Source: Clostridiales bacterium (GTDB taxonomy: Bacteria > Bacillota > Clostridia > Christensenellales > Borkfalkiaceae). From it: DNA of 57,347 nt. The position numbers were made by a program, and so were the translations under genes. The stretch is from assembly GCA_015055865.1 (NCBI GenBank), contig SVHK01000006.1:1-57347 (forward strand), in the 5' to 3' direction. Under the pieces are notes generated by a model. It worked only from the letters and a program-made list of their open reading frames with translations. It was not told where the DNA came from and searched no databases. The number at the start of each line of letters is the position of its first letter. Position 1 is the first letter of the stretch. Shown one piece after another: positions 35,619 through 45,319 of the stretch.

Positions 35619-36587
35619 ATGAAAGACGGAATAGCGATTGCAGGGAGTATTCTCGTAGATAAAATTAATGAAATTTCCGCATACCCGAACGTAGGGGAAT
35701 TGACGAAAATTCGTTCCGTTAAAAAAGCCGTAGGCGGTTGCGTGCCCAACGTTGCGATTGATTTGAAGAAAATGGCGAAAGACTTAACGGTGAAAGCCGT
35801 TGGAAAAATCGGCGTGGACGAAGAAGGCGAGTTTGTTAAGAAAGCTTTAGCAAAAGACGGCGTGGACGTTAGTGGTATCGTCTTAGGGGCGGAAAAGACG
35901 AGCTTCACCGAAGTAATGAGCGTTACGGGCGGTCAACGTACCTTTTTTACCTATGCAGGCGCGAGCGCAGACTTTGGGTTAGCTGACGTGGATTTTACTG
36001 CGTTGAACGTGAAAATGCTTCATTTGGGCTACTTTTTGTTGCTCGATAAGGTAGATAACGGCGACGGCGAAAAAATGCTTAAAAAAGCCAAAGAATTGGG
36101 CGTGAAAACGTCTATTGATTTGGTGAGCGAAAATTCGGATAGATATTCTATCGTATTGCCGTGTTTAAAATATACGGACAACTTGATTATCAACGAAACG
36201 GAAGCAGGTCAACTCGTCGGGGTTGAGCCTACGCGCGAGAATTTGCGGTTGATTGCCGAAAAATTGAAAGCTTACGGCGTAACGGAAAGGGTTATTATTC
36301 ATACGCCCGATTTAGGTATATGTCTTTCTGAAAACGGATTTACTTGCGTACCGTCCTATTCTTTGCCGAATGGCTTTATTAAAGGAACGACGGGCGCGGG
36401 CGACGCTTTTTGCGCCGGCGCACTTTTAGGGATTTATAAGGGTTGGTCGGATAAAGAAATACTTGAATTTAGCTCGGCGACGGCGGTAATGGCGCTCTCT
36501 GAAGCGGACGCGGTAAGCGGTATGCGATCGGAAGAAGAAATTAGAGAATTTTGTAAAAACTTTAGGAGAAAGGAAATATGCTTGTAA
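35619..36587 (+). CDS. PfkB-family sugar kinase
   Basis: A 322-aa ribokinase-fold kinase. The N-terminal glycine-rich VGGCVPNVAIDLKKM and the C-terminal GTTGAGDAFCAGAL (about 257-270, with the catalytic Asp) are clear. In this neighbourhood the likely substrate is a ketose 6-phosphate (fructose or tagatose type), giving the bisphosphate used by the aldolase. It overlaps the aldolase start by 10 bp, so the two are coupled. Substrate is inferred from context only. Confidence 0.9.
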   Translation: MKDGIAIAGSILVDKINEISAYPNVGELTKIRSVKKAVGGCVPNVAIDLKKMAKDLTVKAVGKIGVDEEGEFVKKALAKDGVDVSGIVLGAEKTSFTEVMSVTGGQRTFFTYAGASADFGLADVDFTALNVKMLHLGYFLLLDKVDNGDGEKMLKKAKELGVKTSIDLVSENSDRYSIVLPCLKYTDNLIINETEAGQLVGVEPTRENLRLIAEKLKAYGVTERVIIHTPDLGICLSENGFTCVPSYSLPNGFIKGTTGAGDAFCAGALLGIYKGWSDKEILEFSSATAVMALSEADAVSGMRSEEEIREFCKNFRRKEICL

Positions 36588-37429
36588 ATTTGAAGGAAAT
36601 ATTAGAGATTGGAAAAGAAAGAAATATCGCAATCGGTATGTTCAACGCGACGGGGTTTGATAGCTTGCAGGCAGTCGTAGCGGCGGCGGAAGAGCTCAAT
36701 CAACCGGTTATTATCGCGCACGCAGAAGTGCATAACGTGTATAACGATATTTCGCTCGTCGGACCTGCAATGGTTGCGATGGCTAAAAAAGCGAAAGTGC
36801 CTGTTTGCGTACACCTTGACCACGGTACGAGCATGGAAATGATTTATCGCGCGCTCCGTATCGGCTTTACGTCCGTTATGATCGACGCGTCGGCGTTACC
36901 GTACGAAGAAAATCTTGCGCTTACCAAACAAGTCGTTGAAATGGCGCACGCAATGGGCGTTAGCGTTGAAGCGGAACTTGGGCGTTTGGTTACGGGTGAG
37001 GCTGGTAGCGGAGAAGAAATGAAAAACGTAAAAGCGGAAGATTTCTATACCGATCCGAAAGAAGCGAAAGTATTCTGCGAAGAAACGGGCGTTGACGCAC
37101 TTGCAATCGCATTCGGTACGGCGCACGGATTTTATACCGCAGAACCCAAACTTGATTTTGACGTAGTAAAAAACGTAGCGGAAGCGACGGGCTTGCCCTT
37201 AGTTATGCACGGCGGTAGTGGTGTAAGTGAAGAAGGGTTCAAAAAATCTATCGCGAACGGTATTAGAAAGATTAACTATTATTCATATATGTCAAAAGCT
37301 GGCTACAATGCGGCGAAAGCGGTCATTGAAAGTGGTAAAACTAGTTACTTGCACGACGTAGAATACGCAGCCATGCAAGCAATGAAAGAAGACGTTAAAA
37401 AGGCGATTAAAGTCTTCTCTAATTTATAA
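36578..37429 (+). CDS. Class II ketose-bisphosphate aldolase
   Basis: A 283-aa zinc-dependent aldolase that splits fructose- or tagatose-1,6-bisphosphate into trioses. Zinc and catalytic residues sit in CVHLDHG (His79, Asp81, His82). AELGRLVTGEAGSGEE follows near 130-146, and GGSGVSEEGFKKS near 213. Fba and tagatose aldolases cannot be separated by eye. Last gene of the set; a shared terminator follows at 37446. Confidence 0.93.
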   Translation: MLVNLKEILEIGKERNIAIGMFNATGFDSLQAVVAAAEELNQPVIIAHAEVHNVYNDISLVGPAMVAMAKKAKVPVCVHLDHGTSMEMIYRALRIGFTSVMIDASALPYEENLALTKQVVEMAHAMGVSVEAELGRLVTGEAGSGEEMKNVKAEDFYTDPKEAKVFCEETGVDALAIAFGTAHGFYTAEPKLDFDVVKNVAEATGLPLVMHGGSGVSEEGFKKSIANGIRKINYYSYMSKAGYNAAKAVIESGKTSYLHDVEYAAMQAMKEDVKKAIKVFSNL

Positions 37430-37445
37430 TTAGCATTTACGAAAT

Positions 37446-37481
37446 AAAAAAGGTTGTGAATGAAAATTCACAACCTTTTTT
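37446..37481. terminator. Bidirectional terminator between aldolase and leuS
   Basis: AAAAAAGGTTGTGAAT pairs with ATTCACAACCTTTTTT around a three-base loop. It serves the plus-strand aldolase and the minus-strand leuS. Confidence 0.9.
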
Positions 37482-37497
37482 CTATGAGTTCTAATTT

Positions 37498-39933
37498 TTA
37501 ACCGATAATTAAGTTAACTAAGCGACCTTTAACAACGATACACTTTTTAACCGTTTTGCCTTCAAGTAACGTTTTTACTTCGTCAAGTGCGGATACTTTT
37601 TCTTGAATTTCTTCGTTGGTAAGTCCTTCCGCAATCATAACTTTCGCCTTGATTTTACTGTTGACTTGAACCGCGTATTCGACCTCGTCTTTAACGAGTG
37701 CTTTCTCGTCAACGAGAGGGTAGGTTTCTAAGAATACGGAATCGTCGTTGCTCGTGATTTCCCAAAGCTCTTCGCTAAAATGCGGCGCAAACGGAGCAAG
37801 CATACGGATAAGGTCCAAAATACAATCTTTGTAGAATTTCACGTTCTTTACGCCGTCCGCTTCGTATTTTTGGAGCGCGTTGACGTATTCCATAATACGA
37901 GCAAGGGAAGTGTTGAACGAGAAATCTTCCATATCGCGCGTAATACACTTGATAGCGTAATTTTTTGCGTAATTAAGTTCTTTTTCGGCGGAAGTCATTT
38001 CCGTATTCGGAGTGTTTTCAAGTTCGTTAGATTTAAGAACCAATCTTTCAACTCTTTCGGTAAAACGGGAAATGGACTTAATACCGTCGTCGTTCCAAGG
38101 ACCGCCTTCGGTATAGCTGAACCCAAACATCAAATACAAGCGGAAAATATCCGAACCATATTCGTCCACGTACTTATCGGGCGAAACTACGTTGCCTTTA
38201 GATTTAGACATACGATTGCCGTCAGGCCCTAAAATGATACCTTGGTGAACTAAGCGTTTGAACGGTTCGTCAAAGCTCAAATACCCCATATCGCGGAGAG
38301 CTTTGGTGATAAATCTTGCGTAAAGAAGGTGCATACACGCGTGTTCTGAACCGCCGACGTACACGTCAACGGGCGCCATCTTGTTCGCTACTTCTTTCGT
38401 GAACGGTTGCTTATCGTTCTTGGATTCGGGATATCTTAAATAATACCAGCTCGAACAAACGAACGTATCGAGCGTATCGGGGTCGCGTTGCGCCTTACCG
38501 CCACAGGACGGGCAGGTACAGTTCATATATTTTTCGTGCCCTGCAAGCGGAGAGCGACCGTTAGGTCTAAACTCTACGTCGTAGGGAAGTTTTACGGGTA
38601 AATTCTTTTCGGGAACGGGTACGACGCCACATTTTTCACAATGTACCATCGGGATAGGCGCGCCCCAATAACGTTGACGGGAAACCGACCAGTCGCGCAA
38701 ACGGTAGTTAATCTTTTTGCAACCTTTACCCGTCTTGGTAAGGTGTACGGCAATCGCTTCACGCGCTTCGTCGCCCGAGAGCCCGTCAAATTCTCCGCTG
38801 TTGACCAAAATACCGTCTTCGCAGAAAGGAAGGACGGTTTCTCCGCCTACCTTTTGAATAACTTGCGTAATCGGAAGGTTGTATTTTTTAGCGAACGCGT
38901 AATCTCTTTCGTCGTGCGCCGCAACCGCCATAACCGCGCCCGTACCGTAAGAATAGAGTACGTAGTCTGCAAGATATACGGGGATTTGTTTGCCCGTTAA
39001 AGGGTGAGTAGCGTAAGCGCCGGTAAATACGCCCGTCTTTTCGCGCGCCGTGGAAAGCCTGTCAATGTCGTTCGCTTCCGACGCGTATTGAACGTAAGCG
39101 TCGATTTCTTCTTGCTTTTCGGGATGCGCTTCGCGAAGTTTTTTAACCAACGGATGTTCGGGCGCAAGAACCACGTAATTAACGCCGAATACGGTATCGG
39201 GACGGGTGGTGAAAACGGTAATAATATCGCCCGTTTCACATTCGAAGTTTATTTCGCAACCCGTCGATTTACCAATCCAATTCTTTTGCATCAGTTTGGT
39301 TTTTTCAGGCCAATCGATGGTATCGAGCCCTTCGAGCAATTCTTCGGCGTAATCGGTAATTTTAAAGAACCATTGCGTCATATCTTTACGAAGCACCGTT
39401 TCTCCGCAACGTTCGCATTTGCCGTCGATAACTTGTTCGTTTGCAAGAACCGTTTCGCAATCGGGGCACCAATTTACGAGCGCTTCCTTACGGTAAGCAA
39501 GCCCTTTTTTATAAAGTTGAATAAAGAGCCATTGCGTCCATTTATAATAATTTTCTTCGCAAGTTTTAATTTCCGCCGTCCAATCGAACATTGCGCCCAT
39601 ATTACGAAGTTGGCGTTCCATCGTTTCGATGTTCTTAACGGTGGAATCTTGGGGGTGAATCCCCGTCTTTATCGCGTAGTTTTCCGCAGGCAAACCGAAC
39701 GCGTCGAACCCCATCGGTTGGAAAAGCTCGTAACCTTGCATTTTCTTGAACCGAGCGTAGGAGTCGGTAGGGCCGTAATTATACCAATGCCCAACGTGTA
39801 AATTAGCGCCCGAAGGATAGGAGAACATTTCCAAAACGTACCATTTTTTGTCTACGTTCTTTTTATTAAAGACGTTGATTTTGGATTTTTCCCATTTCGC
39901 TTGCCATTTGCTTTCAACAGATTTCATATCCAT
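37498..39933 (-). CDS. leuS: Leucyl-tRNA synthetase
   Basis: An 811-aa class I synthetase charging tRNA-Leu. The HIGH motif is HVGH at residues 46-49, KMSKS appears as RMSKSKGN near 575, and the CP1 editing domain ([20 protein letters not shown]) and zinc-ribbon cysteines ([11 protein letters not shown]) are present. Full length. It is transcribed alone from a consensus promoter; the roughly 85-nt leader lacks T-box sequences, unlike thrS nearby. Confidence 0.98.
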   Translation of the reverse strand: MDMKSVESKWQAKWEKSKINVFNKKNVDKKWYVLEMFSYPSGANLHVGHWYNYGPTDSYARFKKMQGYELFQPMGFDAFGLPAENYAIKTGIHPQDSTVKNIETMERQLRNMGAMFDWTAEIKTCEENYYKWTQWLFIQLYKKGLAYRKEALVNWCPDCETVLANEQVIDGKCERCGETVLRKDMTQWFFKITDYAEELLEGLDTIDWPEKTKLMQKNWIGKSTGCEINFECETGDIITVFTTRPDTVFGVNYVVLAPEHPLVKKLREAHPEKQEEIDAYVQYASEANDIDRLSTAREKTGVFTGAYATHPLTGKQIPVYLADYVLYSYGTGAVMAVAAHDERDYAFAKKYNLPITQVIQKVGGETVLPFCEDGILVNSGEFDGLSGDEAREAIAVHLTKTGKGCKKINYRLRDWSVSRQRYWGAPIPMVHCEKCGVVPVPEKNLPVKLPYDVEFRPNGRSPLAGHEKYMNCTCPSCGGKAQRDPDTLDTFVCSSWYYLRYPESKNDKQPFTKEVANKMAPVDVYVGGSEHACMHLLYARFITKALRDMGYLSFDEPFKRLVHQGIILGPDGNRMSKSKGNVVSPDKYVDEYGSDIFRLYLMFGFSYTEGGPWNDDGIKSISRFTERVERLVLKSNELENTPNTEMTSAEKELNYAKNYAIKCITRDMEDFSFNTSLARIMEYVNALQKYEADGVKNVKFYKDCILDLIRMLAPFAPHFSEELWEITSNDDSVFLETYPLVDEKALVKDEVEYAVQVNSKIKAKVMIAEGLTNEEIQEKVSALDEVKTLLEGKTVKKCIVVKGRLVNLIIG

Positions 39934-40024
39934 CGTAAAATAACCTCCAAAGTCCGCCGTTTTTAACGCGAACTCTAATTAAACTGAAATTCCCAATCAA
40001 GTAAATAATTTCGATTTAATTTAC

Positions 40025-40053
40025 ATTATAAACCATTTTTTTCGTTAAGTCAA
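40025..40053 (-). promoter_or_regulatory. Promoter of leuS
   Basis: Minus strand: -35 TTGACT (plus 40048-40053), a 17-bp spacer and -10 TATAAT (plus 40025-40030). It lies within 50 bp of the divergent ytxC-like start. Confidence 0.8.
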
Positions 40054-40073
40054 GCGAGAAAAGCGTAAAAGCT

Positions 40074-40838
40074 ATGGAAAATAACGAAAAAGGGATAAAT
40101 AATTTTCTTTTTACGGCATACAATAATCGTGTGGAAACAATCACTTTAGCGCAAAGAACGCAAAACGGTCGCAAAGACCTTTATATTCCTTACATCTACA
40201 AAAAGCTCAAAGAAAAATACGCTTTTAGCGAATCGGATTGTAAAATGGAAAGCTCGGGCGAAGAATCATGGCTTACTTTTTGCGATAAAGACGGTTACTC
40301 GTCGCATATAAAACGCTTTACCGACGAGCATATTGCCGACGTTTTGGCGATTGGCTATAAATACGATTTTTTTCGTCAAAAGTTGTCTTTACCGTTGCTT
40401 GACGATGATGAGAGATTTTTATTGTACGTATCACTCGTGGCGGCGGATTACGCAGAGGATAAAAAATACGTATTACGCCGATTATCCGACGTTCAAAGCT
40501 GTTCTTTAGACGGCGTGTTTAATTTCCGCTTAGTTGAGTTAAAGTCGCGTTGGAAAGAGGTGACGGAATATATTCCAACTGATTTTGGGAAATACTCTTT
40601 GGAAAGTTTTTTGGACTACGTAATTGCGGACGGGGAAGGTAGGGGGTATTTAAAAAACGGGAAGGCGTACGACGAAAACTACCGTTTATTAGACAAAAGC
40701 GAACTTCTTGGAAAATCTTCACAAGTCGCGGAATTATTGCTTGGCGGAGTGGGGCAAGTATATTGTTTTGGCGAAACGGACGAAACGACGAAGGCATTTT
40801 TAAAAAAATATTATAAAGAAAAAGCGGTCTTTTGCTGA
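40074..40838 (+). CDS. ytxC: YtxC-like putative sporulation protein
   Basis: A 254-aa soluble protein similar in plan to the YtxC family, whose Bacillus gene also lies just upstream of thrS. It has the family's WKEVTEYIPTDFGKYSLESFLDYVIADGEG block (written here in parts) and a basic C-terminal KKYYKEK. The ATG has no strong ribosome site, so translation may be weak. Function is unknown; the sporulation label comes from Bacillus work. Assignment rests on weak similarity plus gene order. Confidence 0.6.
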   Translation: MENNEKGINNFLFTAYNNRVETITLAQRTQNGRKDLYIPYIYKKLKEKYAFSESDCKMESSGEESWLTFCDKDGYSSHIKRFTDEHIADVLAIGYKYDFFRQKLSLPLLDDDERFLLYVSLVAADYAEDKKYVLRRLSDVQSCSLDGVFNFRLVELKSRWKEVTEYIPTDFGKYSLESFLDYVIADGEGRGYLKNGKAYDENYRLLDKSELLGKSSQVAELLLGGVGQVYCFGETDETTKAFLKKYYKEKAVFC

Positions 40839-40864
40839 AAATTGAAAAAAGACGCGAAAAACGA

Positions 40865-40893
40865 TTGACATTCCTAAAAGAAAGATTTAAAAT
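40865..40893 (+). promoter_or_regulatory. Promoter of the thrS T-box transcript
   Basis: Perfect -35 TTGACA at 40865-40870, a 17-bp spacer and -10 TAAAAT at 40888-40893. Confidence 0.8.
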
Positions 40894-40899
40894 AGATTA

Positions 40900-41116
40900 C
40901 GTAAAGACAAGTAACTTCGTTTTTAGGATTCACAGAGAGCTTGCCCTTTGGCTGAAAGGCAGGTAATTCAAGACGCAAGCGAAACCGCTTTATCCACGAA
41001 AAGTGGCGACAACGAAATAGAAAAGCGGTCCGTAAATTTACGGGCAATTAAGGTGGAACCGCGCGAATAGCGTCCTTAAACTTTTTGTACGTACAAAGAG
41101 TTTAAGGATTTTTTTA
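40900..41116 (+). promoter_or_regulatory. T-box riboswitch (threonine) controlling thrS
   Basis: The hallmark AAGGTGGAACCGCG is at 41050-41063, followed by the terminator TCCTTAAACT/AGTTTAAGGA (41073-41082 with 41099-41108) and a T-run. Stem I extends from about 40915. A candidate specifier codon ACC (Thr) follows GAA at 40984-40986. Uncharged tRNA-Thr would pair here and the T-box bulge would hold its CCA end, favouring the antiterminator and thrS expression. Confidence 0.92.
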
Positions 41117-41174
41117 TATATTTCATTTCAATTAAAAACGGAAAAAATCACGTTAAACAACGGAGGAAAATATT

Positions 41175-43082
41175 ATGAATATTTTATTGAAGAACGGCGA
41201 CGGCTTACAGTTGCAAGAAAACGCAACTTGTATGCAGGCTGCTTTGGCGATTAGCGAAGGGCTTGCAAGAAACGCGGTTTGCGCGAAAGTAAACGGCGAA
41301 CTCGTCGATACGTCGTATAGCTTAAAAGACGGCGATTCGCTTGAAATCGTTACGTTAAAAGACAAGGAAGGCTTACAAGTCTACCGTCATACCTGCGCGC
41401 ACGTCTTAGCGCAAGCGTTGAAAACGGTTTATCCTACCTGCAAACTTTCTATCGGCCCCGTTATTGAAAACGGGTTCTATTACGACGTGGATTTCGTAAC
41501 CCCGATTACGCAAGCAGACCTTGCGAAAATCGAAGTCGAAATGCAAAAAATCATCAAATCCAACTTACCTATCGAACGTTTCGTTTTGCCTAGACAAGAA
41601 GCGTTGGCGTTAATGGAAAGTTATAGCGAAACTTACAAGGTAGAGTTGATTGAAGATTTGCCCTTAGACGCGGAAATTTCTTTCTACAAGCAAGGCAATT
41701 TTACCGACCTTTGTCGCGGACCTCACCTTCCTTCGACGGGAAAAATTAAGGCGTTTAAATTGACGGGCATTGCAGGCGCGTATTGGCGTGGCGACGAGAA
41801 AAACAAGATGCTTACGCGTATTTACGGTACGGCGTTTGCAAAAAAGGACGAGATGGAAGCGTATTTCACGATGCTCGAAGAAGCCAAGAAACGCGACCAT
41901 ACGAAATTGGGTAAAGAACTCAAACTTTTCGCGATGATGAACGAAGGAAAGGGGATGCCTTTCTTCTTACCGCGCGGTATGGTTTTGAAGAACGAACTCG
42001 TTGATTATTGGCGTCAAATTCACCGTCGCGACGGATACGTAGAAACGCAAACACCCATTATGCTTAACCGTACTTTGTGGGAAACGTCGGGGCATTGGTT
42101 CCATTATAAAGACAATATGTACACGACGAAAGTGGACGACGAAGATTTCGCTATCAAACCGATGAACTGTCCGGGCGGTATTCTCGTTTACAAGAACGAA
42201 CCGCATAGCTATAAAGATTTGCCTATCCGCATGGGCGAACTTGGTTTGGTGCATCGTCACGAAAAATCCGGTCAACTCCACGGGCTTTTCCGCGTTCGTT
42301 GTTTCACGCAAGACGACGCGCATATCTTTATGACGAAGTCGCAAATTAAAGACGAAATCAAAGGTATCGTAAGACTTATTAACGAAGTCTATACGTTGTT
42401 TGGGTTTAAGTATCACGTCGAACTTTCTACTCGTCCCGAAAACAGTATGGGTAGCGACGAAGATTGGGAAATCGCAACCGAATCTTTGCGTAGCGCGCTT
42501 GACGATATGGGGCTTGAATACGTAGTAAACGAAGGGGACGGCGCGTTCTACGGACCGAAAATCGATTTCCATTTGGAAGATTCTATCGGTCGAACTTGGC
42601 AGTGCGGTACGATTCAGCTCGATTTCCAACTTCCTCAACGTTTTGAGCTTGAATACGTGGGCGAAGACGGCGCGAAACACACGCCGATTATGGTACACCG
42701 CGTAGCGTTCGGTTCGATTGAACGCTTTATCGGTATCTTAATCGAGCATTTTGCAGGGAAATTCCCCGTATGGCTTTCGCCCGTGCAAGTTAAAATTTTG
42801 CCGATTACCGAACGTCAAACGGAATACGTAAACGAGCTTTGCAAGAAGATGAAAGAACTCGGTATTCGTGTGGAAGCAGACCTTCGCAACGAAAAAATCG
42901 GTTATAAGATTCGTGAAGCGCAAATGGAAAAAGTACCGTATATGCTCGTCGTAGGCGAAAAGGAAGCGGAAGCAGGGCAAGTAGCCGTTCGCCGTCGTGA
43001 TAAGGGCGATACGGGCGCGGTTTTAGCGGACGAATTTATCTCGACCGTTTTAAGCGATATTGCAAACAAAACGGCGTTCTAA
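41175..43082 (+). CDS. thrS: Threonyl-tRNA synthetase
   Basis: A 635-aa class II synthetase charging tRNA-Thr. It shows an N-terminal TGS domain (1-60), the editing domain (HTCAHVLAQALKTVYP with the HxxxH zinc motif), the catalytic core with PMNCPGGILVY and motif 3 near VHRVAFGSIERFIGIL, and the C-terminal anticodon-binding domain. Full length; start after GGAGGA. Controlled by the T-box in front of it. Confidence 0.98.
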   Translation: MNILLKNGDGLQLQENATCMQAALAISEGLARNAVCAKVNGELVDTSYSLKDGDSLEIVTLKDKEGLQVYRHTCAHVLAQALKTVYPTCKLSIGPVIENGFYYDVDFVTPITQADLAKIEVEMQKIIKSNLPIERFVLPRQEALALMESYSETYKVELIEDLPLDAEISFYKQGNFTDLCRGPHLPSTGKIKAFKLTGIAGAYWRGDEKNKMLTRIYGTAFAKKDEMEAYFTMLEEAKKRDHTKLGKELKLFAMMNEGKGMPFFLPRGMVLKNELVDYWRQIHRRDGYVETQTPIMLNRTLWETSGHWFHYKDNMYTTKVDDEDFAIKPMNCPGGILVYKNEPHSYKDLPIRMGELGLVHRHEKSGQLHGLFRVRCFTQDDAHIFMTKSQIKDEIKGIVRLINEVYTLFGFKYHVELSTRPENSMGSDEDWEIATESLRSALDDMGLEYVVNEGDGAFYGPKIDFHLEDSIGRTWQCGTIQLDFQLPQRFELEYVGEDGAKHTPIMVHRVAFGSIERFIGILIEHFAGKFPVWLSPVQVKILPITERQTEYVNELCKKMKELGIRVEADLRNEKIGYKIREAQMEKVPYMLVVGEKEAEAGQVAVRRRDKGDTGAVLADEFISTVLSDIANKTAF

Positions 43083-43140
43083 GCGAAAAACGGGCAAAAA
43101 ATAAAAATTGTTAAAAAATTGAAAAAGCGCGAAAAAACGC

Positions 43141-43169
43141 TTGACAGTAGGGAAACTTTATGCTATTAT
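43141..43169 (+). promoter_or_regulatory. Promoter of infC-rpmI-rplT
   Basis: Perfect -35 TTGACA at 43141-43146, a 17-bp spacer and -10 TATTAT at 43164-43169. Confidence 0.85.
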
Positions 43170-43175
43170 AGATAA

Positions 43176-43303
43176 GCTAAAGCAGGAGTGACCCTTCTCG
43201 CCGTACGGTAATATCGGTACGGCTCGATAAATTCCAAAGCCTAAAATAGGTTATAAAGGGAAGTATCACGGGTTGCTTATGCGAGCAACCCGTTAAATTT
43301 TTT
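43176..43303 (+). promoter_or_regulatory. Leader with terminator of infC-rpmI-rplT (L20-type autoregulation)
   Basis: A roughly 130-nt leader with a hairpin formed by CCGTAC and GTACGG arms (43201-43225) and a terminator ACGGGTTGC/GCAACCCGT at 43268-43293 followed by TTAAATTTTTT. In Bacillus, L20 binds the matching leader and causes termination; the same logic is likely here. Confidence 0.75.
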
Positions 43304-43319
43304 AGAGAGGTACACGACC

Positions 43320-43832
43320 ATTAAAGACCAACATCAAGTCAACGGCGAAATCCGTGACAAGGAAATAAGAGTAATATCCGAAACGGGCGAAATGCTCGGA
43401 GTAATGAGCGCGAGCGCGGCGTTACGCATTGCGGAAGAAGCGGATTTAGATTTGGTAAAGATTTCCCCTAACGCAGTTCCCCCCGTATGCAAAATTATGA
43501 ACTATGGTAAGTTCAAGTTTGAGCAAGCGAAACGCGAAAAGGAAAATCGTAAGAATCAAAAGATTATCGAAGTAAAAGAAATTTATCTTTCGATGACTAT
43601 TGATATTGGGGATTTGAACGTAAAAGCGAAAAAGACGATGGAAATTCTCGCAGGCGGAGATAAGGTTAAGGTGTCGATTAGAATGCGCGGACGTCAAATG
43701 GCGCACGCTTCGATGGGCGTGGACGTAATGCGTCGTTTCTTCGATATGCTTGGCGGGAAAGCGGTTATGGACAAAGAACCTAAAACGGAAGGGCGCAATA
43801 TTACGATGATTTTATCGCCCGCAAAACAATAA
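43320..43832 (+). CDS. infC: Translation initiation factor IF-3 with AUU start codon
   Basis: A 170-aa protein that binds the 30S subunit and polices start-codon choice. The reading frame extends 24 codons upstream of the first ATG. ATT at 43320 sits 9 bases after the ribosome site AGAGAGG and gives the conserved N-terminus KDQHQVNGEIRDKEIRVI. AUU is the well-known infC start, used for self-regulation. Both IF3 domains are complete (KIMNYGKFKFEQAK; RGRQMAHASMG). First gene of infC-rpmI-rplT. Confidence 0.95.
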   Translation: MKDQHQVNGEIRDKEIRVISETGEMLGVMSASAALRIAEEADLDLVKISPNAVPPVCKIMNYGKFKFEQAKREKENRKNQKIIEVKEIYLSMTIDIGDLNVKAKKTMEILAGGDKVKVSIRMRGRQMAHASMGVDVMRRFFDMLGGKAVMDKEPKTEGRNITMILSPAKQ

Positions 43833-43903
43833 CGTTCGAAAGGGCTAGTTTTTGGACAAGCCTTTCAAAATAAATACAAAAATAATATTCGGAGGATAAA
43901 TAT

Positions 43904-44104
43904 ATGCCTAAACAAAAAACTCATAGCAGTACGAAAAAGCGTTTTTGGCTTACCGGTTCGGGTAAAGTAAACAGAGCCCACGGCGGTAAGAACCACAATG
44001 CAGACAGCAAGAACAGTAAGAGAAGAAGACGTTTGCGCCAATGCGCTCTTGTTTCTTCGACGCAGGAAGATACCGTAAAAAGTATGATGCCCTACAAGAA
44101 ATAA
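43904..44104 (+). CDS. rpmI: Ribosomal protein bL35
   Basis: A 66-aa very basic protein with the family start MPKQKTHSSTKKRF and the RRRRLRQCALVS segment. It lies between infC and rplT as in most bacteria, with a GGAGG ribosome site. Confidence 0.97.
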   Translation: MPKQKTHSSTKKRFWLTGSGKVNRAHGGKNHNADSKNSKRRRRLRQCALVSSTQEDTVKSMMPYKK

Positions 44105-44123
44105 GAAGGAGGAATAAGGAATT

Positions 44124-44474
44124 ATGCGTATTAAGAGAGCAGTTAACGCGGTTAAAAAGCGTAGAAAAATTTTAAAACTTGCAAAAGGTTACTTTGGCAA
44201 CAAAAGTAAATCTTATAGAATCGCTCGCGAAGCGGTTATGAAGTCCTTGAACTATGCGTTCATTGGTAGAAGACAAAAGAAAAGAGATTTCAGAAAGCTC
44301 TGGATTGCTCGTATCAACGCCGCTGCAAGACAAAACGGTATTTCTTACAGCAAATTGATGCACGGTCTTAACCTTGCTGGTATCAATCTTAACAGAAAGG
44401 TGCTTGCTGATTTAGCAGTAAACGACGCTCCTGCATTCACGGCGCTCGTAGAAAAAGCAAAAGCAGCTCTTTAA
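44124..44474 (+). CDS. rplT: Ribosomal protein bL20
   Basis: A 116-aa basic protein ([36 protein letters not shown]) of the large subunit that also represses its own operon by binding the leader in Bacillus. Follows rpmI by 19 bp. Confidence 0.97.
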   Translation: MRIKRAVNAVKKRRKILKLAKGYFGNKSKSYRIAREAVMKSLNYAFIGRRQKKRDFRKLWIARINAAARQNGISYSKLMHGLNLAGINLNRKVLADLAVNDAPAFTALVEKAKAAL

Positions 44475-44482
44475 TTGGAATC

Positions 44483-44511
44483 AAAAGCCTTTTTCGCTAA
44501 AAAGGCTTTTT
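44483..44511 (+). terminator. Terminator after rplT
   Basis: AAAAGCCTTTTT pairs with AAAAAGGCTTTT around CGCT and ends in a T-run. Confidence 0.85.
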
Positions 44512-44549
44512 CCTTTATTTTAGCGATTATACGTCGCTAAAGGACGGTA

Positions 44550-45302
44550 ATGATGATTTTAACGTCGAAAAACAATCCGCTAATTAAAGAAACGGCGGGT
44601 TTAAAAGAAAAAAAGAACCGACGGGAGCTCGGCGCGTTTTTAGTAGAAGGCGTCAAAATGGCAAGGGAATGTTTAAAAAGCGGTCTTGAAATCGAAAAGA
44701 TTTTCGTTGCGGAAAATTTTAACGGCGAAAATTTTGACGAGAGTAAAACGGTCGTCGTTTCCCAAGACGTATTGCGGTATTTATCGGACGAAAAAACACC
44801 CCAAGGCGTGGTTTGTCGGGTAAAAATTCCTGTTGAAAAATTGGAAAAACCGCAAGGGAGATGTCTTTTGCTTGACGGAATCGCGGACCCTGGAAATATG
44901 GGCGCGATTATCCGAACGGCAAACGCCGCAGGGTATAAGGAAGTGTATTTGACGAAAGAATGTACCGACCCCTATTCCCCTAAAAGCGTCCGCGCGAGTA
45001 TGAGCGGAATTTTCTTCACGAAAATTTATATGGCGACCCGTGAAGAAATTTTATCCGTTTTTGACGGTGTAGAAATTTTTGTGGCGGATATGAACGGAGA
45101 AAACGTATTCAATTTCGTTCCGCCTGAAAAATTTGCGCTCGTAATCGGAAACGAAGCGAACGGAATTTCCGAGCAAGTATTTAAGTTAGCGACGCGTACT
45201 TTAAAAATTCCGATGCAATCCACGCAAGAAAGTTTAAACGCGTCGGTTGCGGCAGGAATTTCTATGTACCTGCTCGCTAAAGACGAATTTATAAATGAAT
45301 AA
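44550..45302 (+). CDS. SpoU/TrmH-family RNA 2'-O-methyltransferase
   Basis: A 250-aa SPOUT (knotted) methyltransferase for rRNA or tRNA. The three SpoU motifs are present: DPGNMGAIIRTANAAG (about 113-128), VIGNEANGIS (about 208-217) and IPMQSTQESLNASVAAGI near the C-terminus, plus the N-terminal substrate-binding domain starting ILTSKNNPLIKE. The RNA target cannot be read off. It is 17 bp before yebC. Confidence 0.92.
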   Translation: MMILTSKNNPLIKETAGLKEKKNRRELGAFLVEGVKMARECLKSGLEIEKIFVAENFNGENFDESKTVVVSQDVLRYLSDEKTPQGVVCRVKIPVEKLEKPQGRCLLLDGIADPGNMGAIIRTANAAGYKEVYLTKECTDPYSPKSVRASMSGIFFTKIYMATREEILSVFDGVEIFVADMNGENVFNFVPPEKFALVIGNEANGISEQVFKLATRTLKIPMQSTQESLNASVAAGISMYLLAKDEFINE

Positions 45303-45319
45303 GAAAAAGGAGAAAAGTA

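Noticed and set aside
39004-39801. 265-aa plus-strand frame inside leuS
   Set aside because: It lies wholly antisense to the conserved leuS core and does not resemble any family.
39934-40030. T-box upstream of leuS
   Set aside because: No AGGGTGGNACCGCG-type motif or terminator is found in the roughly 85-nt leader.
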